Below, in pieces: positions 45,801 through 56,408 of a stretch of DNA of 64,000 bases. Made by a program: the position numbers and the translations under genes. The stretch lies in the NCBI RefSeq assembly GCF_028858725.1, contig NC_084765.1, positions 11,735,501 to 11,799,500 of the forward strand, written 5' to 3'. The DNA comes from Colius striatus (lineage: Eukaryota > Chordata > Aves > Coliiformes > Coliidae). Every line of letters begins with the position of its first letter. Position 1 is the stretch's first letter. Below the pieces are notes generated by a model that was given only the letters and a program-made list of their open reading frames with translations, was not told the origin of the DNA and ran no database searches.

Positions 45801-47125
45801 TATAAATATTTCCCATTCATAACGGTGAGAAACAGCATGATAAGCTAATGGAACAAGTAAGCAGCAGAGATGGAAATTGAATATAGCTCTTGGACCTGGC
45901 TGTAGTATTATCATCTAGTGTTAAATGAAAGTATTGTGAGACACTTCAGGTTTGGGATAAACAGCTAAAACCATTCAAAGGAGGGTATTTGGCTCTGGCA
46001 GCATGCTGGAAATGGTCAACATCTCCAGCCCTGGAGTGGTACTGGGAACCACACAAACCATTTCTTACCTACAGGGAAGTTTTATCCAGAGAAGAGGAGT
46101 GAGTCAATGCTCAATCCACTGCTGCAAGCTTTTCAGCACAGGAGCAGTTGCAGTGGCCTGGGCAATGGCGATACTCTAACGATAATCTCTGGCTCTAGTG
46201 GTTGGATTTTCTCCAGAGAGTGAAATTCATAAAGACTTCCCAGAAGTAATGTTCCATACCATTTGAGGAAAATTACAGTCTTCATCTTTATGTTTGATCT
46301 TTTAAGTGCCACAAAATTCTCTGCAGTGCTAGCACTACTGTTTGGCATGAGTCTGCTGCACAAGGAAATCACAGCAGTGGTCTTCCGAGACAACAGTCTC
46401 ACTACTTGATGGTAGCTCTTGCATCATCTTCAAAGCTGTCTTCCCACACTGCTGATGCTGTGTTGTGTTGTGTTGCATCATGCCAGCCTGAGAACCTTGA
46501 CATGGAGTCTGCCATCCCTGGGGACAAGGGGGAGGCAGCCTGCTGTGGGTATATGCTGCAAAGGCAGGAGCACCCCAGAGACATTTAGCCCCTGAGCTGG
46601 AAAAAGTGCTGCTCCATAACGCCCTTCATCTGCTATCTAAATGACTCATATAGCAGAAAGATATTTAATGGAAAGATAATATGTATTTTCCTTTCATTGG
46701 GAAATACTGTAAATATTTATAGCCACAGAACTCATCGTTTTACTCTGGCTAAAGAAGGGATGATACCTGCAGAATTAGTCTGATTCTGCATTTATTGGAT
46801 TTTATTGCTTCCAAATAATGTATATTCACTTTACAAAGAACTTTATATTGATTGCCTCTCCTCTTCCCAGCTGTCAGTCCTATAATGCTCATCTCATTTT
46901 GAGTTAAGTTCTCCTGCTTTATAATTCAGCGGCTTGTAATTAAATGATTAGCTAATCAAATTGTTCCCTCAAGAGTACCTGTGTAAATGTATTGAAGACT
47001 GATTGATTTTACTGAAGTCACTCAGAGATAGTTTAGCTTTCAAATTCACCACTAGGAAGGATGAAAAGCAAGGAGGAACAGAATTCATGAGGAAAAGGCT
47101 CTCTGAGCTGGAGGTAGGAGGACTC
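39828..47125. other. 3' UTR candidate and gene-free sequence
   Basis: The first few hundred bases are probably the TRIM66 3' UTR. The rest is AT-rich with scattered short open frames (for example 41550-41864 and 44014-44295, plus) that I cannot tie to a family. A GC-richer patch at 46130-46590 is open in several minus-strand frames, and a short TGTTG repeat lies near 46451-46465. No gene recognised. Confidence 0.6.
40184..40189 (+). terminator. TRIM66: Candidate TRIM66 poly(A) signal
   Basis: AATAAA about 390 bp after the stop codon, followed within 20 bp by a GT-rich stretch (GTGTGAATGTTGG) as expected downstream of a cleavage site. Further AATAAA copies occur later, for example near 41099 and 42656, so longer 3' UTRs are possible. 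Confidence 0.5.
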
Positions 47126-47695
47126 TGTTAATGCCGTGAAGAAGCCAGTCAGGACTCAATAGCCATGTGGCTATTAAGCAGAGATTCTTTATTGCAGCAC
47201 TGGGGAACACGGGGGATTTCTCCACCAAATGTGCCCCCCTCAACCTTTGGATTTTCAGTTTATATTTATAGCAAACACGAATATTCATTATATTTCCAGG
47301 AAAGGGCCCACCCATAGTCCTGTCTTGGTCCACCCAAGTTATGTCTCTGTCATGTTTCCTTCGATGTTCTTTTGCTTCCTTCAGTCGTCATTAGGGATCA
47401 CTGTTGGATTAAGATCTTTCCTTGCAATGTATCTTTTACTCCTGGTTCCTTGGATAGGATGAAAACTGGCTAAAAGCTCTGCCATCCCAAATAACGGTTT
47501 TGTTTAGAGCTAGGCAGGCCTTGTAATTATCAGTGGTATACAATGTCCAAAAATCTAAGTGTAGAACTAATGTAATAGCTTCTCCATAATAATTTTGTTT
47601 AGGTACATACCAGCCGTGAAACCATCAGCGCTAAGCAATAGTTATGTTACAATAAATAGTTGTGTCTTTCTAATAGCTCAGTCTGTGGGCTTACA
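47126..47695 (-). mobile_element. Solo ERV-type LTR
   Basis: About 570 bp bounded by imperfect inverted ends. On the minus strand it begins TGTAAGCCC and ends GGCATTAACA, that is TG...CA. Minus-strand signals are in LTR order: a TATA-like TATAAATATA (47261-47270), then about 70 bp later AATAAA (47188-47193), then the short U5-like end. No primer-binding site, polypurine tract or retroviral gene lies next to either side, so it is a solo LTR. Flanking 5-base sequences (GACTC / AAACT) match poorly, consistent with age or slightly misplaced ends. Confidence 0.6.
47188..47193 (-). terminator. LTR poly(A) signal
   Basis: AATAAA on the minus strand (TTTATT on plus), placed about 60 bp before the LTR's 3' end, where the R/U5 signal of a retroviral LTR would lie. 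Confidence 0.55.
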
Positions 47696-49729
47696 AAACT
47701 AGCAATTTCATAAATCTATATGTGTGATTCTGTAACTAATATTGTAAATTTTAATAAGCAAGCTTCCATAACCTAAACTTACCTACCTATGAATGCCTGT
47801 CTTTTAATGTTGCACGTGTTTTCTTGTAATTCCTGTGGGGGGGGGAAAAAAATGATTCTGAAACTAGAAATCCAAAATCACATGGACTTTTGGGTTCATA
47901 TAACTACCTGTCAAAACTGCAGGTGAGATTTTAAAATGCATCAAGAAAATTGAGTGCTTTCTCCTTTGGTTTACCCTGTCTCATCATATGGGAAGAAAAG
48001 GAGAACTGCTTTAAAGGAATGCTGTGGCAATAATATGGGGGTGGCATTGCAAACATTATTATTATTGTTTTTTTCAGAGAAGTTAAGTTCTGTGTCTATC
48101 TGTCCCCACTGATTTGAGCAAAAGTACTTCTGCAGCTCATACAAAAAGACAAAATGCTTCCACAGTTGTAAAGGGGTAGAAGGAGATGAAGATAACTTTT
48201 TTTTATTTCTCCCTCAATTACTCTGTGCAACCAAATGGGTGTTTTGTCAGAAGCATTTAGGTACTGGTCACTTCCAGAAGTGTTGGCACATACCTGGGTG
48301 AGTCAGTAAACTTTAATGATGCAGCAAAGTTCAGGTTTTCCTAATATTCCCTTTAGACCAAATGACCCAGTAAGGCAACCTGCTTCTCTCCAAGTAAGGG
48401 CAGATTCACCTCCCCGACGTAAAGCAACGCAGGGCTTTGGCACATGGGCTGCTGGGCTCATTGTAAGGCAGGAAGCGGAGCTTTTACTTCTAAAACAAGG
48501 CAGTTGGCTCCCTCTGCTGATTTGCAGCACAGTTTTAGTTTTAACCAACGAACACCCCTTTGAGCCACGGACGTTTCAGTATAATTGTGCTTTATGGTTT
48601 TAATGTGGATTCTTTCCCTGTCAAGTAGCTATGAAGCTATGTGTTCCCCTTTAACACCCGTACAGGCCTTTACAAAGATGAATATATGTATTTATAACTG
48701 AGAATCAAAATGTAATGTGACAGGAACATTTTAGGTAAGACCTCCATAAAACTGTAATTACACCTCTCTGTTTCCCTTAAGTATCCAGTAGAAAGCAGCG
48801 CTTATCTATCTCTTGATAGCTCGCTCTCAATCTAGTATTATGGGGGAAAAGGGAAATTAATTTTCCCCTTGATTTTCTTTCTAGATAAAAATAGTACTTA
48901 AATTCAAATATATGAGAAATACCAAGCTGAAAACGTTTGCCAAAGAAGTTTTATTTGTGTATTGATAGCATCAAACCAGCAGATTTCCAAAAGTCTCTCT
49001 AACCCTTATGGACTGAATAAGGAAAAGACAGAACAGCCACATTTCTAGTAAAGCTTTGGCTATATAAATAGATATTAACAATAAGCAAATACACTCTATT
49101 TCTTAAGAATATGTACAGTTGTATCCAAGCTATTGCTCAGGTTTGCAAAGAGCTGTAAACTGAATTTTCATTGAGAAGATACACAAACAAGCAATAGTGT
49201 TGTGGCCTGGCTGTCATTTGGTTATTAGATCATATTCTCAACTGGAGTAAACTGATGAGACATGTCAGTGGAGGGCTACGAAAAGCATTTCCACTGTGGC
49301 AGGACTGATATACTGACTCTGAAATGGATACATTTCTGTAATCAAAAAAGAAACTGATTTGAGACATTGTCAAAGAAAAAAAAAAGTATTTGTCTGCTTG
49401 CAAGGTTTTTACCACTTGTAATCATTTTAGATACATTAGTTCTAGTGTGTTTGATATTGCATACCTTTAAAAGGGTTGCCCGTAAGAATTTGGCAAACTG
49501 AGTGCAACCAATTTACCTAAAGCTAAGCTCCTCATGCCTTTTGAAGTATCCTCATGTACTTTATCACTTGGAAATCACTGTGAAGTCTCAGTGATTTCTG
49601 AGCTCATTTGAAGGTACTTGAGAGTTTCCATGGCCAAATGAAGATGACTCATTGTAGACACCTATGTGAATCCTTCCCAAAGGGATCTTGCATGTGCTCT
49701 GTACCCACGTGTACCTTCCACGTTGCACA

Positions 49730-50030
49730 GGCCGGTGAGGGCGGCTGACCGACGCTTCAGCTACCAGAGGGCTGAGCATCGTACGGGATGTTGTGAACTT
49801 GCAGCAGCAGTGGTTTCCCAGAGACGATCACGTTGAACTTGCGATTCCAGCCGCAGTTGCCGGTGCCCGCTGTGCGAGGTTCGCGGGTGGATGTCCCGCG
49901 GGCTGCTGCAGGGTACCGGTACCAGTAGATGGAGCTGCAGGATCCCCGCACTCGGGAGATGTTAAAATTGATGCCGGAGGTGCACGCCGAGGTTTTGCCG
50001 TCTTCGCGTGCTGCTGCTATTTGCCCTTTG
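49730..50030. promoter_or_regulatory. Isolated CpG-rich patch
   Basis: About 25 CpG dinucleotides in 300 bp by hand count, against almost none in the surrounding kilobases, with locally high GC. It includes GGCCGG, CCCGCGGG and TTCGCGGG clusters. It could be a small CpG island marking a promoter, or a GC-rich exon or retrocopy. No TATA box or recognised first exon next to it. Confidence 0.4.
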
Positions 50031-50092
50031 CTGTGACATTTTTTCCCCCACTGAATGAACCTGCATTGAGAAATTAATACAAGTGGAGCACT
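49757..50092 (-). other. Unassigned open frame in the CpG-rich patch
   Basis: 111 sense codons between an in-frame TAA (50093-50095) and the stop at 49757-49759. It contains CHSKGQIAAAREDGKTSAC, then INFNISRVRGSCSSIYWYRY, and ends NVIVSGKPLLLQVHN and IPYDAQPSGS. No ATG in frame near the start. A cag acceptor-like site (50061-50063 on the minus strand) sits inside the upstream part, so it could be a 3' terminal exon. A plus-strand frame is open over the same GC-rich bases, which weakens the case for coding. No family recognised. Confidence 0.25.
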
Positions 50093-53000
50093 TTACATGA
50101 TTTGAGAAGTCAGGTTGTCTAAAGAAATTTAGATAAGTAGTTACTGCTGCGTGTGTCTGTCCAAATAATGCTTCCCGAATTTCACCTATTGTCAGTGACA
50201 CTGTAGCTCTTAATGTCACATTGCCACTGTCATGGCAATTAGTTAAAAGTACAAGTACTTGATAAGCTTATTATACTCTGAAGGAAATAAGAATTTCAGT
50301 GCATCTGTGCATGAGCTCTTACTGGAATCACCGGGTGGTAAAAGATGTCTCTGGGCACTGTTTCTTCTCGTGATGCTATTGGGGTGGTGGGTGGCAGCTG
50401 CTGGCACTTTATCTACTGTGTATTTAATGCCATACCTATCTGAGATAAAAATAACTTTCTGCAGGCCCTAAGGAGAGAAGCAGGTATACAAACATATCAC
50501 AATATAAATATTTAGATAAATAGCAAGGATATCTAAAGCCATATCTAAAGCTTTCCCATGGACTTTCTGTTAGTACACACTTATGCTGGATTCTGTTCAA
50601 AGCACAGCTAAGTAGCACAGAGCAGTGAGAGCTTTCTAAAATCCTCCTTTCAGATAAAAAGTTTAGATGTCACATGTCAAACGTGATGTGACCTCAAGGG
50701 TTTCAACCCAGTCTTTAACAGGCATTTCTCACCCTTGAAAAAACTTCTGGCTTTTGAAACAATGCTTCCTTTCAAGAACTTGGGCTTAATATTGTGGCAT
50801 GAAGGTCAAGATTTTCTTGTACTGATTGAGCGGAGCACAGCAGTTTTCACAGTGTTTCCTTTCCTCATATGTGGCTCTTGTACTTAACATTTTGAACAAA
50901 AAAAAATGAAACATAGCATGAGAAAGTGTCATTTTCTGTGTGAGGCTTTGATGTGTTTTGTCTTTTAGCCTCGCTATTGTTGTTGTATTGTCGTAATACT
51001 GAATGCTTATTCCCTTATTAACTGATGCCCTTTATTTGACAGGACTATTTATTTTTGCTGGTCTTAAGTTTCCTGGCAAGCTACACAGACAATTTCAACT
51101 TGAACTTTTCAGTGGAAGGAGCACAGAGACAATTCAGTGTGTCTCCTCTGTACAGGCTACCAATGGAATAAACAAACGATGGACATGTAGGAGGCTGCGA
51201 ACAAGCCAGGTCAGCTCAACCCAGACACAATGAAGGTAAATTACAGCACAGGCAGGCTGGGAGCAACCACCAGAAGGGCTGGAAAAGGTTATAGTAAAAC
51301 CTCTCAGATCTGAATAGAGGGATTACTTCTGGTTATAAAAAGCATCTGCATATTGTACATGTGTAATTACTTCAGAAGAGCAATTCTGCTTTAACTGACT
51401 CAAAAATACAGTTAGCCACTCAGACAGCTGGCTAGGGACAATGGGGCAAAACCCCCTGAAAACAGCCCTTGTTAGATTAGATTAAAAATTTTTGGTTTGA
51501 CTTCTTGCTCTTATCCCAAGTAACTGTCGGGTGACTGTGTGAGTTGGCTCTTGGCCTGCTTTGCTGGAGTGGGTGAACATACCAGAAATAATGCACTTGT
51601 TGGGTAACTGTGGACTGGAACATGAATCTGCAATGGAGATACCTTAGACCAGTCTGAGTTGTTCTTGATTCACAAGCCACAGTGATCAAATAAGCAATTT
51701 TTCTTCTCTATCTGGCATGCTGTGTATGACCTCTCCTACTAGAAGTGTTTTTTCTTGGACATGCCCAAGTCACTCATTGTCACCTTGGGCTCCACTTGCT
51801 GTGATGAATTTTACTTTTTCTCAGACTGAAAGTGAAGTAATCTGGGAAGGATGCCTGATAGGACAGGTGAGAGAGATGGTTTAAGTAATGGAGCTCTTCC
51901 CAAACTCCTAGGGATGGCAATTATTGAGGAATTTAAATACCTCTAATGCATTCTGCTACTGTAGCTCCAACAAAAGCCTGGGAAACAGAGGGTCTCACAG
52001 AGCAGGGAGGGACCACTCTTGGGCCTTATGTGGTGGGAGAAGGTTTGGTAAAGGTGTTTTCTGGCCACTGGGCACAGAGCAGTTGAGCCAGAGACTAGGG
52101 TCTGACTTTGAGGACAGTGTGTGCCAAGGGAAATGAATGAAGGTAAAAAGCGTCTCGAGAGTCAGGATTTTTAATATTTTCCCTCCTGAATTAACTACAT
52201 GATTGTCACTAAAGTGTAAATCACTAACTCCTTACTAACTTGATTTTCCTTTCTATGCTTTGCCCAGATAGTAAGCAATAGAATGAACTTTGCCATCAAA
52301 CTGTGTTAAGTCACACTTTTTACAAATTCATATTAAAATTACTTTTGCTAATACATTTGATGGTGTTTCTCTAAGTGATGTAAACCACTCATTCCACGAT
52401 ATTGCTGCAGGCCTTATGGAGCCACACAGCAGCAGAGCTCAAGTGTGAGAACTCAGCACTCCCTCTAATAGCAACTTCTGCCCCTTCACCTGCTGCTGGA
52501 GGTGCCCAGACCTTCCTTCTGTGCCCTAGTGTGGGTCTGTCACTGCTGAGGTGCCATCCAAGGATTATGTTATGTTATTCATTTTAAATGAATTGAAAAC
52601 CACAAAGTTAGTTGATCTTAAAATGAGTAAATTTTAATTATCTAGATTTTCTGGCTCACCAGCTGAAGAATTTGGCATTGTCTCATATTTAACTCTGTGT
52701 CTGTTTTCATTATGAGTTTACAATAAAGTCTAGCATTTAATTTTGATGTTAAGAGTATTCTTAGGTAAGGTATGTTGCTACCTTTCTCTGTTTGCTTATA
52801 ATCAGTTTATCCAAAGATTACAGAAAAGGTCATTTAAGAGTAAGTGAATTGAGATACAGTGTATTGACGATATGAAATGCCAGTTTACTAAATCAGGCCA
52901 GAAACACATTCTTCAGCTTTACTGCTACTTTTTTCCTCTTTCTTGATAATGTAGCTATGTCCTGGTTATTTCTCAGTACAAACATTCAAATTCTTTGTTC

Positions 53001-54981
53001 AACTCTACTTCACAATTGCATAGATCCTGATCCTATAAAGGCCTTACATACTTCACAGAGAAGCTTTGTTTTGTTTTGTATTATTCATTTAACCACGGAA
53101 GTAATGCTTTGCAGTCAGTTTATTTTGATAGTCTAAAAGCAATAAACAGTGTCCTTGTCAGGGGTAAGGTGCAAAGGTTAGCTGTAGAGTCTTGCTTCTG
53201 TTGCCATAGCTGTTTTGTGGTTATGTATTTCATTTGCCAGGACTCTGATATTATACGTAATTCTGGAGAGGGGAAAAAAAAGTCAGTTAATTAAAGGCAA
53301 ATATTTTGATTTATGTACTAATGTCATGCAGAAGGCATACAGTGAGAAGGTGGGATTGCATCTGAATGTTTTCCAAGATTGAAAATGTGGCAGAAACATG
53401 ATCCCTAAAAAATGAGTTACTCTTCCTAAAATACATTATTTGACGAAGACACGGAACATGTGGGGATTTGTGTTGGTATGGCAGTGATTTTAAACCTCCG
53501 TCGGCTTCCTCTAGACCCTCGTGCCTATTAACTTATTTCATGTTTAGTAGGGCTTAGAGAATGCTCAGGGTGTTTAAAATATTAGGTGATTTTAAAAAAA
53601 TGTAGGTAAAAGAAAACATAATTATTAGTTATAGATAGATTACAGCAAAGACTTTTTGAGAGCTTTCCAGGAGGACACACATGCTCAGACGTGTCTGATC
53701 TATTTCCACCCATGTCTCCTCACAGTCTTTTTTCCTGATTCATTTGGGAAGCTTCCTTATCTGTGCATTGCTCAGTAAGGGGTATGCCATCTGCATATTA
53801 TTGTAAATTAGAGGATTCATCCATCTACTATCTTAGATGAGTATGGCTTTCCTTCAGGAATTTGTTAAATTGTATAAATTTAATTCTCATATCCCTTCTG
53901 GAATATTGAACAAAACTCATTTTATGACTGCAGGGTTTGAAAGCAGAAGGGGCAGTAAACGAATATAATTAATCATTGTGTCATTGCTACAGAATAATGG
54001 ACTAATTCTATTCCTAATTTCCAGTTACTTATCATTTTAAATCTCACAGGGAAAGCAGCACTGTATAGAAAACTACGAGGAACAACCAATTAAAAAAAAG
54101 TGTTTTGTTTCACCATCTTAAGCAATTGTAACAAAACTGAGGAAAGCCTGGTTGTGATTTATTAGTTACATTTGTTCTTTGAGTTTTCACACACAGTTAG
54201 CTACTCACACTGCTTCACATGGAAAAAAATAATGAATTTTCCAATAGCGACATATTTTGTGCATCAAATTTGCATTTAAAAAAACCACTTAGGTATACAG
54301 AATAGTTGTCTCGAGTTAAAAAGAGCTAAACAAGATATCTAAATTCTTAGTTAACAAGTTTTTTTTTTCACATCAAGTGTGAAAAAGTTCAAAATTCTTC
54401 CAAAAATTCAATTGTAAGCCGACACGCTCCTCATTTGGGCCACTTAACTAAACACTTATGTTTTACTTGCAAGACTGTTTCAAATGTTTATTTCACAGCC
54501 AAGTTAAACTCTTCCATTATAGATTGCTGAGTATTTTCTTTACCAACTCATCGTTTTTAAATGTATCTACTGTTTGCTGCTAGTTTTGGTGTGATACTGT
54601 GAGATCTACTAAATCTTTGAAGGTTCAAGTTTAGACTGGCACAATAAAGATGATCACAATAATGATATCTCCCACTGGAACTGGAATTTAGATATTTCTA
54701 GAGAGAATCAGGCCTTTTCTTCTAGAGGGAAGGGGACAATATCTTACAAGCAGTGGGTGAGGAAGCTGGGGGTGTTTAGCATAGAGAAGAGGAGGCTGAG
54801 AGGAGATATCACTATTTTCAGCTATCTGAAAGGGAATTGTAGTGAGATGGGGGTTGATCTCTCCAGTAACGGATGATAGAACACGAGGAAATGGATTTAA
54901 GTTGCACCAGGGGCAGTTTAGATTGGACATCTTTCACTGAAAGAATTGTTAAGCATTGGAACGGGCTGCCCAGGGAGGTGG

Positions 54982-55059
54982 TGGAATGTGTCACGAATTT
55001 GTGTGTCATCCTTGCGCAGGGACCATGCTAATCTTCTCTGTATCATTCCAATTTTAGTA
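54982..55059 (-). pseudogene. RNU6 (pseudogene): U6 snRNA fragment, inverted
   Basis: The minus strand reads the U6 text from about nucleotide 20 to near the 3' end: TACTAAAATTGGAA, then GATACAGAGAAGATTAGCAT, then TGCGCAAGGATGACAC, and ends TTCCA. The 5' stem-loop is missing and there are a few substitutions. It is not a functional U6 gene: no upstream promoter, no 5' end and no T tract. It lies directly between the old CR1 and the 5' end of the inserted CR1. Confidence 0.92.
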
Positions 55060-56250
55060 ATAAAACATTTGAAACCATCTCCCACATCATCCTTAATACA
55101 AAACTGAGAAAGTGTGGGCTGGATGATCAGGTAGTGAGGTGAATTGTTAACTGGTTGAAGGAAAGAAGGCAGAGAGTTGTGATCAATGGGGCAGGGTCTA
55201 GTTGGAGGCCTGTATCTAGTCGAGTCCCTCAGGGGTTGGCGCTGGGACCAGTACTGTTCAATATATTCATTAATGATCTTGATGAGGGAACAGAGGGCAC
55301 TGTCAGAAAGTTTGCGGATGATGCTAAACTGGGAGGAGTGACTGACACATCAGAAGGCTGTGCTGCCATTCAATGAGACCTGGGCAGACTGGAAAGTTGA
55401 TGGGGGAGAAATCTAAGGAAATTCAACAAGGGTAAGTGTAGAGTCTTGCATCTGGGAAAGAATAACCCCATGTACCAGTACAGGCTGGGGAATGAACTCT
55501 TAGAGAGTAGTGTAGGGGAGAGGGACATGGGGGTCCCGGTAGGCAGCAAGATGACCATGAACTAGCAATGTGCCCTCATGGCCAAGAGGGCCAATGACAT
55601 CCTGGGGTGTATTTGAAGGGCTGTGGGCAGTAAGTCGAGAGAGGTTCTCCACTCCCTCTACTCTGCCCTTATGAGACTACATAGAATCATAGAATCATAG
55701 AATGATCGGGGTTGGAAGGGACCTTTAGAGATCATCTAGTCCCCTGCATCTAGAATATTGTGTCCAGTTCTGAGCCCCTTAGTTCAAGGACAGGGAGCTG
55801 CTGGAGAGAGTTCAACTCAGGGCCACAAAGATGATGGAGTGAAGCATCTCCCTTATGATGAAAGGCTCAGGAATCTGGGGCTCTTTAGCTTGGAGGAGAC
55901 TGATGGGTGATCTCATTAATATTTACAAATATGTAAAGGACAAGCGCCAGGAGGATGGAGCCAGGCTGTTATCAGTGATGTCTAATGATAGGACAAGGGG
56001 CAGTGGGTGTAAACTGGAACACAAGAGCTTCCAAAAAAATACAAGGAAGAATTTCTTCACTGTGAGGGTGACAGAGCACTGGAACAGGCTGCCCAGATGG
56101 ATTGTCTAGTCTCCTTCTCTGAGGGCATTCAAAATTCACCTGGATGAGTTCCTGTGTGAGCTATTCTAGGTGGTCCTTCTCTGGCAGGGGGGTTGGACTA
56201 GATGATTTTTCAAGGTTGCTTTCCAGCCTTTGAGATTCTGTGATTCTCTT
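55053..56250 (+). mobile_element. CR1 LINE inserted into older CR1, joined to inverted U6
   Basis: 5'-truncated CR1 from the reverse transcriptase region (the KTFETISH stretch near 55063) to the 3' tail and octamer-like end TGAGATTCTGTGATTCT at 56231-56247. The RT text includes [20 protein letters not shown] and an intact FADD box ([10 protein letters not shown]), but later frames are broken. Its 5' end abuts the inverted U6 fragment; the bases TTTAGTA fit both partners. Confidence 0.9.
55681..55748 (-). mobile_element. Tiny antisense CR1 tail nested inside the CR1
   Basis: Begins with three ATAGAATC-type octamers, then ATGATCGGGGTTGGAAGGGA and CCTTTAGAGATCATCTAGTC. This is the last 60-70 bp of a CR1 in reverse orientation. 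It interrupts the host CR1 between GAGACTACAT and CATCTAGAATATTG; CAT may be a short duplication. This is the innermost, youngest layer of the nest. Confidence 0.85.
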
Positions 56251-56408
56251 CTTCTGTAGTGGAGTCACCATACCTGGAGATATTCAAAAGGCACATAGAT
56301 AAAGTACTGAGAGATACGGTTTAGTTTAGAGATGGGTTTGGCAGTGTCAAGTGGGTGGTCAGACTCAATGGTCTTAAAGGTCTTTTCCAACCTTAATAAT
56401 TCTATGAA

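Larger units (their letters stand above)
47696..54747. other. Gene-free sequence with one CpG-rich patch
   Basis: AT-rich sequence without a recognised gene, apart from the CpG-rich patch at about 49730-50030 listed separately. A G run lies at 47837-47845. Confidence 0.6.
54748..56408 (+). mobile_element. Old CR1 LINE tail, split by a later insertion
   Basis: The left part (54748-54985) covers the ORF2 C-terminal region and runs to GGGAGGTGGTGGA. The right part (56259-56408) resumes at GTGGAGTCACCATACCTGG and ends in the CR1 tail with ATTCTATGAA. Joined across 54986-56258, the CR1 text reads continuously and GTGGA is duplicated at both edges. This is the outer, oldest layer of a nest. Confidence 0.88.

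Noticed and set aside
46133..46584. Minus-strand open frames in a GC-richer patch, possibly a retropseudogene
   Set aside because: Several frames are open in short pieces and none resembles a family I know. There is no poly(A) tract or target duplication.
47126..47695. An LTR-flanked full provirus
   Set aside because: Only one LTR is seen. Neither flank carries gag, pol or env text, a primer-binding site or a polypurine tract.
48316..48603. Plus-strand open frame of 95 codons
   Set aside because: The overlapping minus frame is also open and neither resembles a known protein.
54982..55059. A functional U6 snRNA gene
   Set aside because: The 5' end and the terminal T tract are missing and no upstream promoter elements are present. 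It is a retro-derived fragment.
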